Origin: UBA1205 sp045534635
Lineage (GTDB): Bacteria > Bacteroidota > Bacteroidia > Bacteroidales > WCHB1-69
DNA: 64,000 bases
Assembly: GCA_045534635.1 (NCBI GenBank)
Contig: JAZSKB010000044.1
Location: 246,042 to 310,041, forward strand
Reading direction: 5' to 3'
Below are positions 16,653 to 25,314 of the stretch, piece by piece (the first letter of the stretch is position 1; each line of letters starts with the position of its first letter). Made by a program: the position numbers and the translations under genes. Below the pieces are notes generated by a model. The model searched no databases, was not told the DNA's origin, and saw only the letters and a program-made list of their open reading frames with translations.

Positions 16653-18986
16653 TTAAAAACTCACACTAAAACCCACATTCCACAACAACGGCAATTGATA
16701 AATACGTTCATTATAACGATTTACATAAAATATATTTTTATAGTTGTACAAATTTGTCAATCCTGCTGACAAATATATTTTACAACGTTCCGAAACATAA
16801 AATCTTCGTTTTAAAGAAACATCTAAACGATGATAATCAGGCAATTGACCTCCATTAAGAGAATCCAATGCTATACCCAAATTTTCATTACTTGAAATCA
16901 CATTACCTGTAATTTCATCAATGATAAGATTCGGATAATACCCTTTTGTTTTGGTAAATGGGAATCCTGTTCCATAATTCCAACGAATATCTGCTGTCCA
17001 ATTTTTTCGTTTTCCCCATGAATAAGACAACATCAAATTAACATTATGTCGTCTATCAAAATGGGTACGATAAATAACAATGCCATCATTACGATTTACA
17101 AAGTTAAGAGAATACACTCCATTGATATACAATCCTTTGTATTCAAACTTAAAAGAAAAATCTCCCCCATAGGCTTTACCTGTTTCAAGCAGATATTCAA
17201 CATCTGTTGAAAATATTCTATATCTATTGATATTTGTCAATTGAGAAAAGTTTTTAAAATAACCTTCAATATTTATAGAAGTATGAGGTATCATATCAAA
17301 TTCCAATCCTAAAACAAGATGTTGTGCTTTTTGTAAACTACTTTTTACCGCTTTTCCATTCAAAGAATCTTTAACATTTTCGGGAACGGTAACAAATCCA
17401 TAAAATAAGTTAACTACATCTTGATCAGAGGTTACACTCATTAAATTTTGAGTATATAATCCGCCAGCAAATTTCAAACGAATATCTTTTGTTATATTGT
17501 ATTTTATTGCTAAACGAGGTTCTGGAGAGACTACCGATTGTGAAGCAAAAATATGCAAACGAAAACTTGGTTCTATAATCAATTTTTCCTTACATGTTAT
17601 CCATTTATCTTTCAGATATACAGACAATTCACTATTGAAAGTTTGTTCTGCTATATTCCAACCATAAGCAGAAGTAAAATGATAATCTATCCACGAAGCC
17701 TGAATGGTTACACCATACGAAAGTGTATTTTTTCCAAGCAAATAAGCACAATTCATTCCAATATTTAAATCGTTAATACCACTAACACGGTCTGGATTAG
17801 TATTTTCTATCATTGACATTTTATAACCTGAATATGCGACATTTCCGTCTATCAAAATATTGCTATTGCGAGGCAAAAACATAAAAGAAAGACCTCCACC
17901 ATAAGAATTCCATTTGTAGGTTGCAATTGAAGGATAAGCAACTTTGTCGTTAAAACTAAATCCAAAGAAATTCACTTTACTTCCTCCTTCGGTCAACAAA
18001 GAAATTTTTGCATAACCATCTAAAAAATCGTATGGCAAACCTGCTTTATCTGCATAAGAATAAAACCATTTAGAAGTTTGAGACAAATACGACCCTTTCA
18101 ACGATACCAGATAAGTTAGTGAGGTTCCTTTGGCACTTGCATCTGAAGACAAAGCATTTGTAGATGAATCTTTTACATTATTTGTCTCTGATTGGTTTTT
18201 CACTTTTACAATAGGACCTTCCAACAAAAGTTTTGCTCCGAAAGTAGTCATATCGAACTTACCTGAAAAACGATTTCTATTTCCATCTCTTGTTTTTACA
18301 TCTATTATAGACGAGGTTCTTCCGCCATATTCCGCACCAAAACCCGCCGTATAAACATCTGTACTTTTGATTAAATCTACATCAAAAACAGAAAACAATC
18401 CTATAGAATGAAACGGATTATAAACCGTCATTCCATCTAAAAGTACTTTATTTTGTATTGGAGTTCCTCCTCGCAAATACAATTGTCCACCTTGGTCTCC
18501 GGTAAAAACTACGCCGGGCAAGACTTGTAAATATTGGGCTAAATCGGGAATACCTCCTATTGAAGGCAATCTGGTTATTTGTTTTGGGGTAATGTGGGTG
18601 GCGGCTACTCGCGTTTCTGTACGGGCAATTGCTTTTTCTGCTACTACCTCTATTCCTCCCAATTGCAATGATTTTTCTTGAATATAATACTTTAATATTG
18701 GCGATATTTTATCTCCAACTTTACATTCTACCTGCAAAGAATCATAACCAACACAACTAATTCTTACTTTATATGTGCCTTTTTCTAATTTATTAACGAT
18801 AAAAAAACCATTAATATCTGTTACTGCTCCTTGATTTGTTCCATAAACATATATTGTTGCAAATGCAATTGGTTCGCCTGATGTTTTCTCATACACAAAA
18901 CCTCTTATACCGCCTTGCTGGGCTACTACATTCAATATATTTGTTAACAATACAAATATCAATACTATATATCTTTGCTTTTTCAT
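16653..18986 (-). CDS. TonB-dependent outer-membrane receptor with carboxypeptidase-like N-terminal domain
   Basis: Predicted outer-membrane transporter. It has a signal peptide (about 1-22), a carboxypeptidase-regulatory-like beta domain (GGIRGFVYEKTSGEPIAFAT, about 24-105), a plug (LPSIGGIPDLAQYLQVLPGV, YLRGGTPIQNKVLLDGM, about 135-235) and a barrel ending in an aromatic residue (GFSVSF). At 777 residues it is shorter than SusC-type proteins, and no SusD partner lies nearby, so it is more likely a stand-alone receptor. Substrate unknown. It has a well-formed promoter at 19013-19044. Confidence 0.9.
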   Translation of the reverse strand: MKKQRYIVLIFVLLTNILNVVAQQGGIRGFVYEKTSGEPIAFATIYVYGTNQGAVTDINGFFIVNKLEKGTYKVRISCVGYDSLQVECKVGDKISPILKYYIQEKSLQLGGIEVVAEKAIARTETRVAATHITPKQITRLPSIGGIPDLAQYLQVLPGVVFTGDQGGQLYLRGGTPIQNKVLLDGMTVYNPFHSIGLFSVFDVDLIKSTDVYTAGFGAEYGGRTSSIIDVKTRDGNRNRFSGKFDMTTFGAKLLLEGPIVKVKNQSETNNVKDSSTNALSSDASAKGTSLTYLVSLKGSYLSQTSKWFYSYADKAGLPYDFLDGYAKISLLTEGGSKVNFFGFSFNDKVAYPSIATYKWNSYGGGLSFMFLPRNSNILIDGNVAYSGYKMSMIENTNPDRVSGINDLNIGMNCAYLLGKNTLSYGVTIQASWIDYHFTSAYGWNIAEQTFNSELSVYLKDKWITCKEKLIIEPSFRLHIFASQSVVSPEPRLAIKYNITKDIRLKFAGGLYTQNLMSVTSDQDVVNLFYGFVTVPENVKDSLNGKAVKSSLQKAQHLVLGLEFDMIPHTSINIEGYFKNFSQLTNINRYRIFSTDVEYLLETGKAYGGDFSFKFEYKGLYINGVYSLNFVNRNDGIVIYRTHFDRRHNVNLMLSYSWGKRKNWTADIRWNYGTGFPFTKTKGYYPNLIIDEITGNVISSNENLGIALDSLNGGQLPDYHRLDVSLKRRFYVSERCKIYLSAGLTNLYNYKNIFYVNRYNERIYQLPLLWNVGFSVSF

Positions 18987-19012
18987 TTATTTGACAATAA
19001 CTTCCAAATTTG

Positions 19013-19044
19013 CAAAGATATAATTTTTTTTAATATCTTTCAAA
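19013..19044 (-). promoter_or_regulatory. complete Bacteroidota promoter for the TonB-dependent receptor
   Basis: On the minus strand TTTG (complement at 19041-19044) is followed by 20 bases and then TATCTTTG (complement at 19013-19020), the full -33/-7 consensus with ideal spacing. The TTTG is also the tail of a second -7-like box, TACCTTTG (complement at 19041-19048), so two overlapping start sites are possible. The ATG is 26 bases beyond the box. Confidence 0.75.
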
Positions 19045-19128
19045 GGTATTTTTTTCTCCCTGTTTGACAGTATTTTAATAAAAAAGTAAAAAAAATCGCT
19101 TATTTTTTATTCATATTAAAAATTTTTG

Positions 19129-19136
19129 TATATTTG
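19129..19136 (+). promoter_or_regulatory. -7 promoter box for the small gene at 19183
   Basis: TATATTTG matches TAnnTTTG and lies 46 bases before the ATG at 19183. It faces away from the receptor promoter. No clear -33 TTTG is seen. Confidence 0.5.
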
Positions 19137-19182
19137 CAATGTTGAAAATAATACATTAATTGTTAAAAAAAACATAATAATT

Positions 19183-19398
19183 ATGGGGATAGGACAATTA
19201 TTAGCGTTTGTAAAAAAGACAAGTTTTTGTAAATTTGCTGCAAAAATAGTCGGTAGAACACAAAAATATGTTAGTGATATTCTTGTTTTTTTCCCTCTAT
19301 GGGCTTCTATTAAACAGAAAAATATCAAAATAATAAAGCAAATATCAAATAAAAAATATCTCCAAACAACAACAGACTCTGATGACCCATTTGGCTAA
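19183..19398 (+). CDS. predicted 71-residue basic peptide, unrecognised
   Basis: The ATG at 19183 follows the promoter box at 19129-19136. The open frame itself begins upstream of ATG at a TTG inside that box, so the ATG is preferred. The product is strongly basic over residues 1-58, with a hydrophobic stretch near 30-40 (DILVFFPLWA), and ends in an acidic tail, TTTDSDDPFG. There is no signal peptide. I recognise no family. A precursor peptide, a small regulator or a non-coding transcript with a chance frame are all possible. A region with two inverted repeats follows the stop, then the HExxH lipoprotein. Confidence 0.45.
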   Translation: MGIGQLLAFVKKTSFCKFAAKIVGRTQKYVSDILVFFPLWASIKQKNIKIIKQISNKKYLQTTTDSDDPFG

Positions 19399-19400
19399 GT

Positions 19401-19497
19401 TTGCCCTTGCCCATAATTAGGACAAGGAAAACTATTGGGAAAATAGCAAGGGCAACAAGACAAAGTTGAAACTTTTTTCCTTGTAGAAAATTTCAAC
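19401..19497 (+). ncRNA. structured untranslated region with two inverted repeats
   Basis: TTGCCCTTGC (19401-19410) is the exact complement of GCAAGGGCAA (19446-19455), a 10-base-pair stem. GTTGAAA (19465-19471) pairs with TTTCAAC (19491-19497), with TTTTTT in the loop. Together they fill most of the 141-base gap between the small peptide gene and the HExxH lipoprotein. It may be a terminator or attenuator, a leader, or a small RNA; which one cannot be told from sequence alone. Confidence 0.4.
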
Positions 19498-19539
19498 ACC
19501 CCAATAACATTATTCATTTAATAATTAATTTTTATAAAT

Positions 19540-21192
19540 ATGAAGATATTCAATAAAATAGCCATAATGGCTATAGTAACGGTTATCGCAACGACTTCAA
19601 TATTTGTTAGTTGCAAGAAAGAAGAAAATGCTTTATCTTCCTCTAAATTTCATAAAAATTTAGATGGAGATGAATTTGAATGTGTTGATGGGGAAATAGT
19701 TTTAGGAGAACCTATCAATGACCCTTATCGTTTGGAAAATATGCATCAAGCATATCAATCTCTTATTGAAAGATATGGAGATATACCTATTCCGCCAATT
19801 GAACCTACTCATCGTTATATGCGATTTTTGCCGAAAAGCGATGAAGAATTAGTGATACTTCAATCTGATACAAACTTACTATGGTGGGATTATCCGTTAG
19901 ATTATGAAGTTTTAGTACATGGCACGTATTACAAAGACCCTGAATTTAACGAAGAAGACCCTTTTACATGGCAATATTGTGTTATTCCTATTGACTATTC
20001 TTATCCAGAACAAATTTACCATGAATTATTGTATGAAGTTTTTATTCCAGAAGATAATGGCGAAGAAATATACGAATTATTGGAAGAGGAAGCCTATTTA
20101 ATAACAAATAATCTTTCTGATGAAGATTTGAAAGATTATATAGAAGAAGGTTTACCATATCCAATAGAACAAACCATTATTAAAAAGAATCGTAAAGCCA
20201 AAACAACTAAATGGACACCAAGTGCAACTATTAAAACATACGACGATATTGTTGGTGGATACATTCCTATAGAAGGTGCAAAAGTTACGGCTCGTTATGG
20301 AACAAAAATAAAAGAAGGAATTACAAATAATGCTGGATATTGTGCTGTTAATGGTTCTTTTCAATACCAAGTAAATTATGCTATTAAATGGGAAAGAGCA
20401 TATTGGGATATAAGAGAAGGTTCTTTAGGGCAAGCATATTATAATGGTCCTAAACAGAAAAAATTATGGACATTATATATATCTAATGGCAAAAGTCTTT
20501 CTTATGCAACTATCCATTCTGCTGCAATGAAATATTATTATGGTAATAATCTAGGATTAAGACGTCCAATATTAGCAGTAGGTAAAACAAAAATTAGTTA
20601 CTACCATACTACTTGTGAAGATTTTTTAGGACTTTTTTTGAATAGATGGAATTTATTAGGTATTCTTCCTAATATTAAGATATGGGGATATTCATCATCA
20701 AGTGGATTATTATTAACTAATAAATTATATGGAACGGTTATTCATGAATTAGGACATTTGTCTCATGCGAGATTTATAGGTGACTCTTTCAAAAGTGTAA
20801 ATGATTTTGTTGCAGAAAGTTGGGCAACATGTATTGCATGGAAATTAACAGAACATCGTTACCAAATCGAATTATCAGGATACCCAAATTGTTCGACATA
20901 TTCGCACTATCTCAATAAGCAAGAATGGGCTTTTCGTCCTTATTCCTACGATCCCTATACGCCTATTTTTATTGATTTAATAGATGATTATAATCAATCC
21001 CTTTTAAATTCCTATTTTATTAATGATATGATATCAGGATATACATTAAGCGAAATACAGCAATATTTGATACCACATGCCTATAATTTATCTACATTAA
21101 GAGATAATCTTAAAAAACATAAATTACATAGTATAACAGATGAGCAAATAGATGAATTGCTTTTAAAATATAATAATATTTATGGATTTTAA
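19540..21192 (+). CDS. lipoprotein with HExxH zinc-protease motif
   Basis: A 550-residue predicted lipoprotein with lipobox cysteine C25 (FVSCKKEEN). The KEE directly after the cysteine resembles the lipoprotein export signal described for Capnocytophaga and Bacteroides surface lipoproteins. A beta domain of the carboxypeptidase-regulatory type seems to lie at about 238-290 (IPIEGAKVTARYG). HELGH at 402-406, followed 20 residues later by E426 in VAESWAT, fits a gluzincin zinc site (HExxH plus a distal Glu). I therefore infer a surface-exposed metalloprotease, but no named family was recognised and activity is unproven. Two small lipoproteins follow on the same strand, the first 13 bases after the stop. 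Confidence 0.75.
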   Translation: MKIFNKIAIMAIVTVIATTSIFVSCKKEENALSSSKFHKNLDGDEFECVDGEIVLGEPINDPYRLENMHQAYQSLIERYGDIPIPPIEPTHRYMRFLPKSDEELVILQSDTNLLWWDYPLDYEVLVHGTYYKDPEFNEEDPFTWQYCVIPIDYSYPEQIYHELLYEVFIPEDNGEEIYELLEEEAYLITNNLSDEDLKDYIEEGLPYPIEQTIIKKNRKAKTTKWTPSATIKTYDDIVGGYIPIEGAKVTARYGTKIKEGITNNAGYCAVNGSFQYQVNYAIKWERAYWDIREGSLGQAYYNGPKQKKLWTLYISNGKSLSYATIHSAAMKYYYGNNLGLRRPILAVGKTKISYYHTTCEDFLGLFLNRWNLLGILPNIKIWGYSSSSGLLLTNKLYGTVIHELGHLSHARFIGDSFKSVNDFVAESWATCIAWKLTEHRYQIELSGYPNCSTYSHYLNKQEWAFRPYSYDPYTPIFIDLIDDYNQSLLNSYFINDMISGYTLSEIQQYLIPHAYNLSTLRDNLKKHKLHSITDEQIDELLLKYNNIYGF

Positions 21193-21205
21193 ATTTTTAT
21201 ACAAG

Positions 21206-21682
21206 ATGAAAAAAGTACAGATAATTTTAATGCTTATAATAATTTGTTTATTGTTTGTTCAATGTGATGATAATAAATATATAACTTGGGCAAATATCGG
21301 AGGAACATATTTTGTTAATAATTCTCAACAAAAGATAACACTAAAAAATGATACTTATTCTGGATTTTTAAAACCAACAGTTTTATATCCTAATCAAAAA
21401 AAATTAGCAGGAAATGGAGCAACAGTTTACAAACCAGAAAAATATGGTAAATATATTCCGTTTTTCCCGATGAGTACCGTTGGTGATTATCTTAAAGTTA
21501 CATACAATGATACAATAGAAATAACATACTATTGTACAGATACAATAGGAAGAAGTCCATATAATATTAAAGAATTTAGATTTGTATCTGATAGTGCATT
21601 ATACTATTACATCTTTACCGAGGAAGATTATCAAAACGCACTAAAACAGCAAGAAAATACGGTACAACAGACTACCCAATAG
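21206..21682 (+). CDS. small lipoprotein, first of a related pair
   Basis: A 158-residue predicted lipoprotein with C20 at the lipobox (LLFVQCDDN). An in-frame ATG at 21182 overlaps the upstream gene; the ATG at 21206 is preferred because it begins the basic signal peptide MKKVQII. The C terminus, FTEEDYQNALKQQE, is nearly identical to that of the next gene, so the two are probably related or share a partner-binding tail. No enzymatic motif is seen. Probably in one operon with the HExxH lipoprotein. Function unknown. Confidence 0.7.
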   Translation: MKKVQIILMLIIICLLFVQCDDNKYITWANIGGTYFVNNSQQKITLKNDTYSGFLKPTVLYPNQKKLAGNGATVYKPEKYGKYIPFFPMSTVGDYLKVTYNDTIEITYYCTDTIGRSPYNIKEFRFVSDSALYYYIFTEEDYQNALKQQENTVQQTTQ

Positions 21683-21747
21683 ACCTTAATGGAACATTAT
21701 TGGGGTAAACATTTTGTTCGGAATTTTAGTAATTAAATATCAGAGAT

Positions 21748-22191
21748 ATGAAAAATTTAAAATTAATAATAATACCATTAATTCTATTATTAGGATTTAT
21801 GGCTTGCAGTAAAGATTGTATAGAAAAACACTTTTTTAAAAATGAACTAAAATATCCTATAAAAATTGTATGCGGAGACACTCAAATGCTTTTACCAAAT
21901 GAAACAAAATATTTGTTTTCTTCTTATTCCGATTCTCCATCACCATATGAATACGAGGATAGAATATCTTTTATATCATATCATCGTACTATTCTAATTA
22001 TTTTCAATGATAGTGTAAAAATGGAATATTCTCCAAACTACGATATTAATGAAGACGTTCTTTATTCGAAAAATATCTGGAATAGAATATATTGGAGAGT
22101 ATTAAAACAATATGACGCATATCATTACGATGTTTTGTATTCTATCACCGAAGAAGATTATCAAAAAGCATTAAAACAACAAGAAAAGTAG
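21748..22191 (+). CDS. small lipoprotein, second of a related pair
   Basis: A 147-residue predicted lipoprotein with C20 at the lipobox (GFMACSKD). The middle is beta-rich with tyrosine-rich turns; the C terminus ITEEDYQKALKQQEK matches the tail of the preceding gene, also at the DNA level (GAAGATTATCAAAA shared). Elsewhere the two proteins have little visible similarity. It ends just before a strong hairpin terminator, so it closes the operon. Function unknown. Confidence 0.7.
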   Translation: MKNLKLIIIPLILLLGFMACSKDCIEKHFFKNELKYPIKIVCGDTQMLLPNETKYLFSSYSDSPSPYEYEDRISFISYHRTILIIFNDSVKMEYSPNYDINEDVLYSKNIWNRIYWRVLKQYDAYHYDVLYSITEEDYQKALKQQEK

Positions 22192-22197
22192 TCTCTT

Positions 22198-22236
22198 AAA
22201 TCCCTTAAATATGATTATGATTTAAGGGATTTTTGC
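22198..22236 (+). terminator. terminator closing the small-lipoprotein operon
   Basis: AAATCCCTTAAAT (22198-22210) pairs perfectly over 13 bases with ATTTAAGGGATTT (22220-22232), with a 9-base loop and a T run. It starts 7 bases after the stop. Confidence 0.85.
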
Positions 22237-22356
22237 TAAAACACAGCATTTTTATGTAAAATAAAAATTTGAATTATACACACAACAGACAACGATGGAT
22301 GGTTATATATTTGAACTTCCTTGTAAAGAAAGAAAACAGCATTAATAATCCTCACC
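22237..22356 (+). other. geneless stretch between two terminators
   Basis: Part of the 323-base gap before ppdK. No convincing gene is present: an ATG frame at 22295-22345 encodes only 16 residues (MDGYIFELPCKERKQH). Because a second strong terminator follows at 22357, something may be transcribed here, perhaps a small RNA of about 100 bases. No -7 consensus box was found in front of it. Confidence 0.3.
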
Positions 22357-22386
22357 CAGAGCGGAGATTTCCGCTCTGTTTTTTTA
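22357..22386 (+). terminator. strong intrinsic terminator without an assigned gene
   Basis: CAGAGCGGA (22357-22365) pairs perfectly with TCCGCTCTG (22370-22378) around the loop GATT and is followed by an uninterrupted run of eight T. It is GC-rich against the AT-rich background and lies about 125 bases after the preceding terminator. Confidence 0.85.
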
Positions 22387-22468
22387 TTTTTTGTAAAAAT
22401 ATAAAATCAAAATACTATTTTAACAAAAATTTAACGATAGAAATATCATTTTTTATAATTTTTTTTTA

Positions 22469-22476
22469 TAATTTTG
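22469..22476 (+). promoter_or_regulatory. -7 promoter box for ppdK
   Basis: TAATTTTG matches TAnnTTTG and lies 38 bases before the ATG at 22515. The -33 position holds only a T-rich stretch. Confidence 0.55.
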
Positions 22477-22514
22477 TACGATTTAAAATATTGTTTAAAT
22501 AAAAAAATTATAAA

Positions 22515-25226
22515 ATGAGTACAAAATATGTTTACACTTTCGGAGGCAAAACAGCCGAAGGTAAAGTCGACATGAAAAATTTATTAGGAGGTAAAGGTGC
22601 AAATTTGGCGGAAATGTGTCATTTGGGATTGCCCGTACCAGCCGGCTTAACAATCACAACAGACTGTTGTACAGATTATTATGCAAACAACTGTCAACTT
22701 CCTACCGACTTAATGAATCAAGTATGGAAAGGAATGCAAAACGTAGAACAAATAATGGGTTTAAAATATGATGATGAAGAAAATCCGCTACTAATTTCTT
22801 GTCGTTCAGGTGCTCGTAGTTCTATGCCCGGTATGATGGATACCGTATTAAACATTGGATTAAGTTCTAAAACTATTCCCGGTTTAATAAAGAAAACCAA
22901 TAATCCACGTTTCGTTTACGATTCTTATCGTCGTTTAATAATGATGTATGCCGATGTAGTAATGGAAAAATCCGAAGGTATCGAACCAGCAGACGGTAAA
23001 GGCATTCGTAAACAATTGGACGATATGCTTGATGAATACAAAGCCCAAAAAGGTTACAAATCAGACACCGATTTAACCGCAGAAGATTTGTTAGAATTGG
23101 CAAATGCATTCAAAACAATAATCAAAGAAGTATTAGGAACTGAATTTCCAGATGATGCCAAAACCCAATTGGAAGGCGGAATTAAAGCAGTTTTCAAAAG
23201 TTGGAATGGAAAAAAAGCAATTTCTTATCGTAGAATAGAAGGTATTCCAGATGATTGGGGCACTGCCGTTAACGTTCAAGCCATGGTATTTGGAAATATG
23301 GGCAACAATTCCGCAACAGGCGTTGCCTTTACCCGTAACCCAGCAACAGGAGAAAATCAATTTTACGGAGAATGGCTTATCAATGCACAAGGAGAAGATG
23401 TCGTTGCAGGTATTCGTACACCTAATCCACTCAACGATGATACTAAAAATGAACAAAATAAACACTTGCATTCTATGCAAGAATTAATGCCAGAAACCTA
23501 CAAAGAACTTTGCAACATTCGTGAAATTTTAGAAAATAATTATCGCGATATGTTAGATATAGAATTTACAATTCAAGAAGGTAAATTATATATGTTGCAA
23601 TGTCGTGTTGGAAAACGTACAGGCGTAGCCGCCATAACTATGGCATTAGATATGCTCAACAACAATATGATAGACAAAAAAGAAGTTGTTTTACGCGTAT
23701 CACCAGAACAATTAGATGAATTGCTTCACCCTATTTTAGATAGCAGTGATGAAAAGAAATTGACTATCATTGCCAAAGGTTTACCAGCAGGTCCTGGTGG
23801 TGCAGTAGGAAAAATAGCCCTTACCAGTGAAAAAGCAATGGAATATCGCCAAGCAGGTATTGCCAATATTTTAGTTCGTGAAGAAACCAACCCTGAAGAC
23901 GTTGAAGGTATGCGTGCCGCTGATGGTATTCTTACCGCTCGCGGTGGAATGACTTCTCACGCTGCACTTGTTGCTCGTGGTTGGGGTAAATGCTGTATCG
24001 TTGGTTGTGAAGCCGTTCATATCAACATGGAAAACAATACCATAACTATCAATGGTAAAACCTACGCAGAAGGCGATACTATTAGTTTAAATGGTACCAA
24101 AGGTTGGATTTATGACGCTGAAGTAAAAATGATTAACGCCACCGAAAATCCAATTTTCCAACAATTTATGAATATTGTTGACGAATTCCGTACTATGGGT
24201 GTTCGTACCAATGCAGATACTCCTGAAGATGCTCTTGCTGCTATTCGTTTTGGTGCAGAAGGTATTGGTTTATTCCGTATAGAACACATGTTCTATGGTA
24301 AAAATAGCGAAAAACCATTAGAAAAATTACGTAATATGATTCTTGCTGACAACGAAACTAATCGTAGAACAGCATTAAACGAATTAGAACCATATATTTT
24401 TGAATCAGCAAAAGCTACATTAAAAGTAATGGATGGTCGTCCACTTACATTCCGTTTGATGGACCCACCATTGCATGAATTTGCCCCTCAAACCGAAGAA
24501 CAACAACGCAAAGTTGCTCAAGAAAGAGGCATGAAATACGAAGACCTAAAAAAACGTGTTGATGATATGCACGAAGTTAATCCAATGATGGGATTACGTG
24601 GTGTTCGTTTAGGAATTATTTATCCTGAAATTACAGAAACACAATTCCGTGCATTATTCTCTGCAACCGCTGAATTAATAAAAGAAGGAAACCAACCAAA
24701 ATTAGAAATTATGGTTCCGCTTACTATTAATGTTGAAGAGTTGAAACATCAAAAACGTATCGCAAATAAAATTCACGAGGAAGTTCAAAACAAATATGGT
24801 ATCAAATTTGATTACCTATTTGGAACAATGATAGAAATTCCTCGTGCAGCAGTAGTTGCTAATAAAATTGCAGAAGTAGCAGAATTTTTCTCATTTGGTA
24901 CTAACGATTTAACCCAAATGACATTCGGATTCTCTCGTGATGACGTTAACGCAATTGTTCATAAATATGTTGATGACAAAATTATCTCTGCAGACCCATT
25001 CAACACATTAGACCAAGAAGCTGTTGGTCAACTTGTAAAAATGGGTGTTGAAAGAGGTCGCAATAGTCGTCAAACATTAAAATGTGGTGTTTGTGGAGAA
25101 CATGGTGGAGACCCTGCTTCTATAGAATTTTTCTATAAAACAGGTTTGAATTATGTTTCTTGCTCTCCTTTCCGCGTTCCTGTGGCTCGTTTAGCAATTG
25201 CTCAAGTTGCTATACAAAATAAATAA
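22515..25226 (+). CDS. ppdK: pyruvate, phosphate dikinase
   Basis: Interconverts pyruvate, ATP and phosphate with phosphoenolpyruvate, AMP and pyrophosphate, linking glycolysis and gluconeogenesis. The N-terminal ATP-grasp domain (GGKGANLAEM near 25; SCRSGARSSMPGMMDT near 95), the phosphohistidine domain with H482 (GGMTSHAALVARG) and the C-terminal PEP/pyruvate barrel with CGVCGEHGGDP (C857, C860) are all intact. Length 903 is normal. It is a single gene behind its own promoter and ends at a terminator shared with yigZ. Codon use is more regular than in neighbouring lipoprotein genes, suggesting high expression. Confidence 0.97.
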   Translation: MSTKYVYTFGGKTAEGKVDMKNLLGGKGANLAEMCHLGLPVPAGLTITTDCCTDYYANNCQLPTDLMNQVWKGMQNVEQIMGLKYDDEENPLLISCRSGARSSMPGMMDTVLNIGLSSKTIPGLIKKTNNPRFVYDSYRRLIMMYADVVMEKSEGIEPADGKGIRKQLDDMLDEYKAQKGYKSDTDLTAEDLLELANAFKTIIKEVLGTEFPDDAKTQLEGGIKAVFKSWNGKKAISYRRIEGIPDDWGTAVNVQAMVFGNMGNNSATGVAFTRNPATGENQFYGEWLINAQGEDVVAGIRTPNPLNDDTKNEQNKHLHSMQELMPETYKELCNIREILENNYRDMLDIEFTIQEGKLYMLQCRVGKRTGVAAITMALDMLNNNMIDKKEVVLRVSPEQLDELLHPILDSSDEKKLTIIAKGLPAGPGGAVGKIALTSEKAMEYRQAGIANILVREETNPEDVEGMRAADGILTARGGMTSHAALVARGWGKCCIVGCEAVHINMENNTITINGKTYAEGDTISLNGTKGWIYDAEVKMINATENPIFQQFMNIVDEFRTMGVRTNADTPEDALAAIRFGAEGIGLFRIEHMFYGKNSEKPLEKLRNMILADNETNRRTALNELEPYIFESAKATLKVMDGRPLTFRLMDPPLHEFAPQTEEQQRKVAQERGMKYEDLKKRVDDMHEVNPMMGLRGVRLGIIYPEITETQFRALFSATAELIKEGNQPKLEIMVPLTINVEELKHQKRIANKIHEEVQNKYGIKFDYLFGTMIEIPRAAVVANKIAEVAEFFSFGTNDLTQMTFGFSRDDVNAIVHKYVDDKIISADPFNTLDQEAVGQLVKMGVERGRNSRQTLKCGVCGEHGGDPASIEFFYKTGLNYVSCSPFRVPVARLAIAQVAIQNK

Positions 25227-25242
25227 TCAATATTAAATTACC

Positions 25243-25273
25243 AAAAAAAGCGACCAATGGTCGCTTTTTTTTA
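25243..25273. terminator. bidirectional terminator between ppdK and yigZ
   Basis: AAAAAAAGCGACC and GGTCGCTTTTTTT form a perfect stem around AAT, with A and T runs on both sides so that it works in either direction. It lies between the convergent ends of ppdK (25226) and yigZ (25315). Confidence 0.85.
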
Positions 25274-25314
25274 TTTTTTTATCAATATTACTTTCTTTTT
25301 GAAAAAAAATTACA

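Noticed and set aside
22269..22502. 77-codon frame before ppdK
   Set aside because: It reads through a strong terminator and the ppdK promoter, and its composition is that of AT-rich non-coding DNA (IIFFYNFVRFK).
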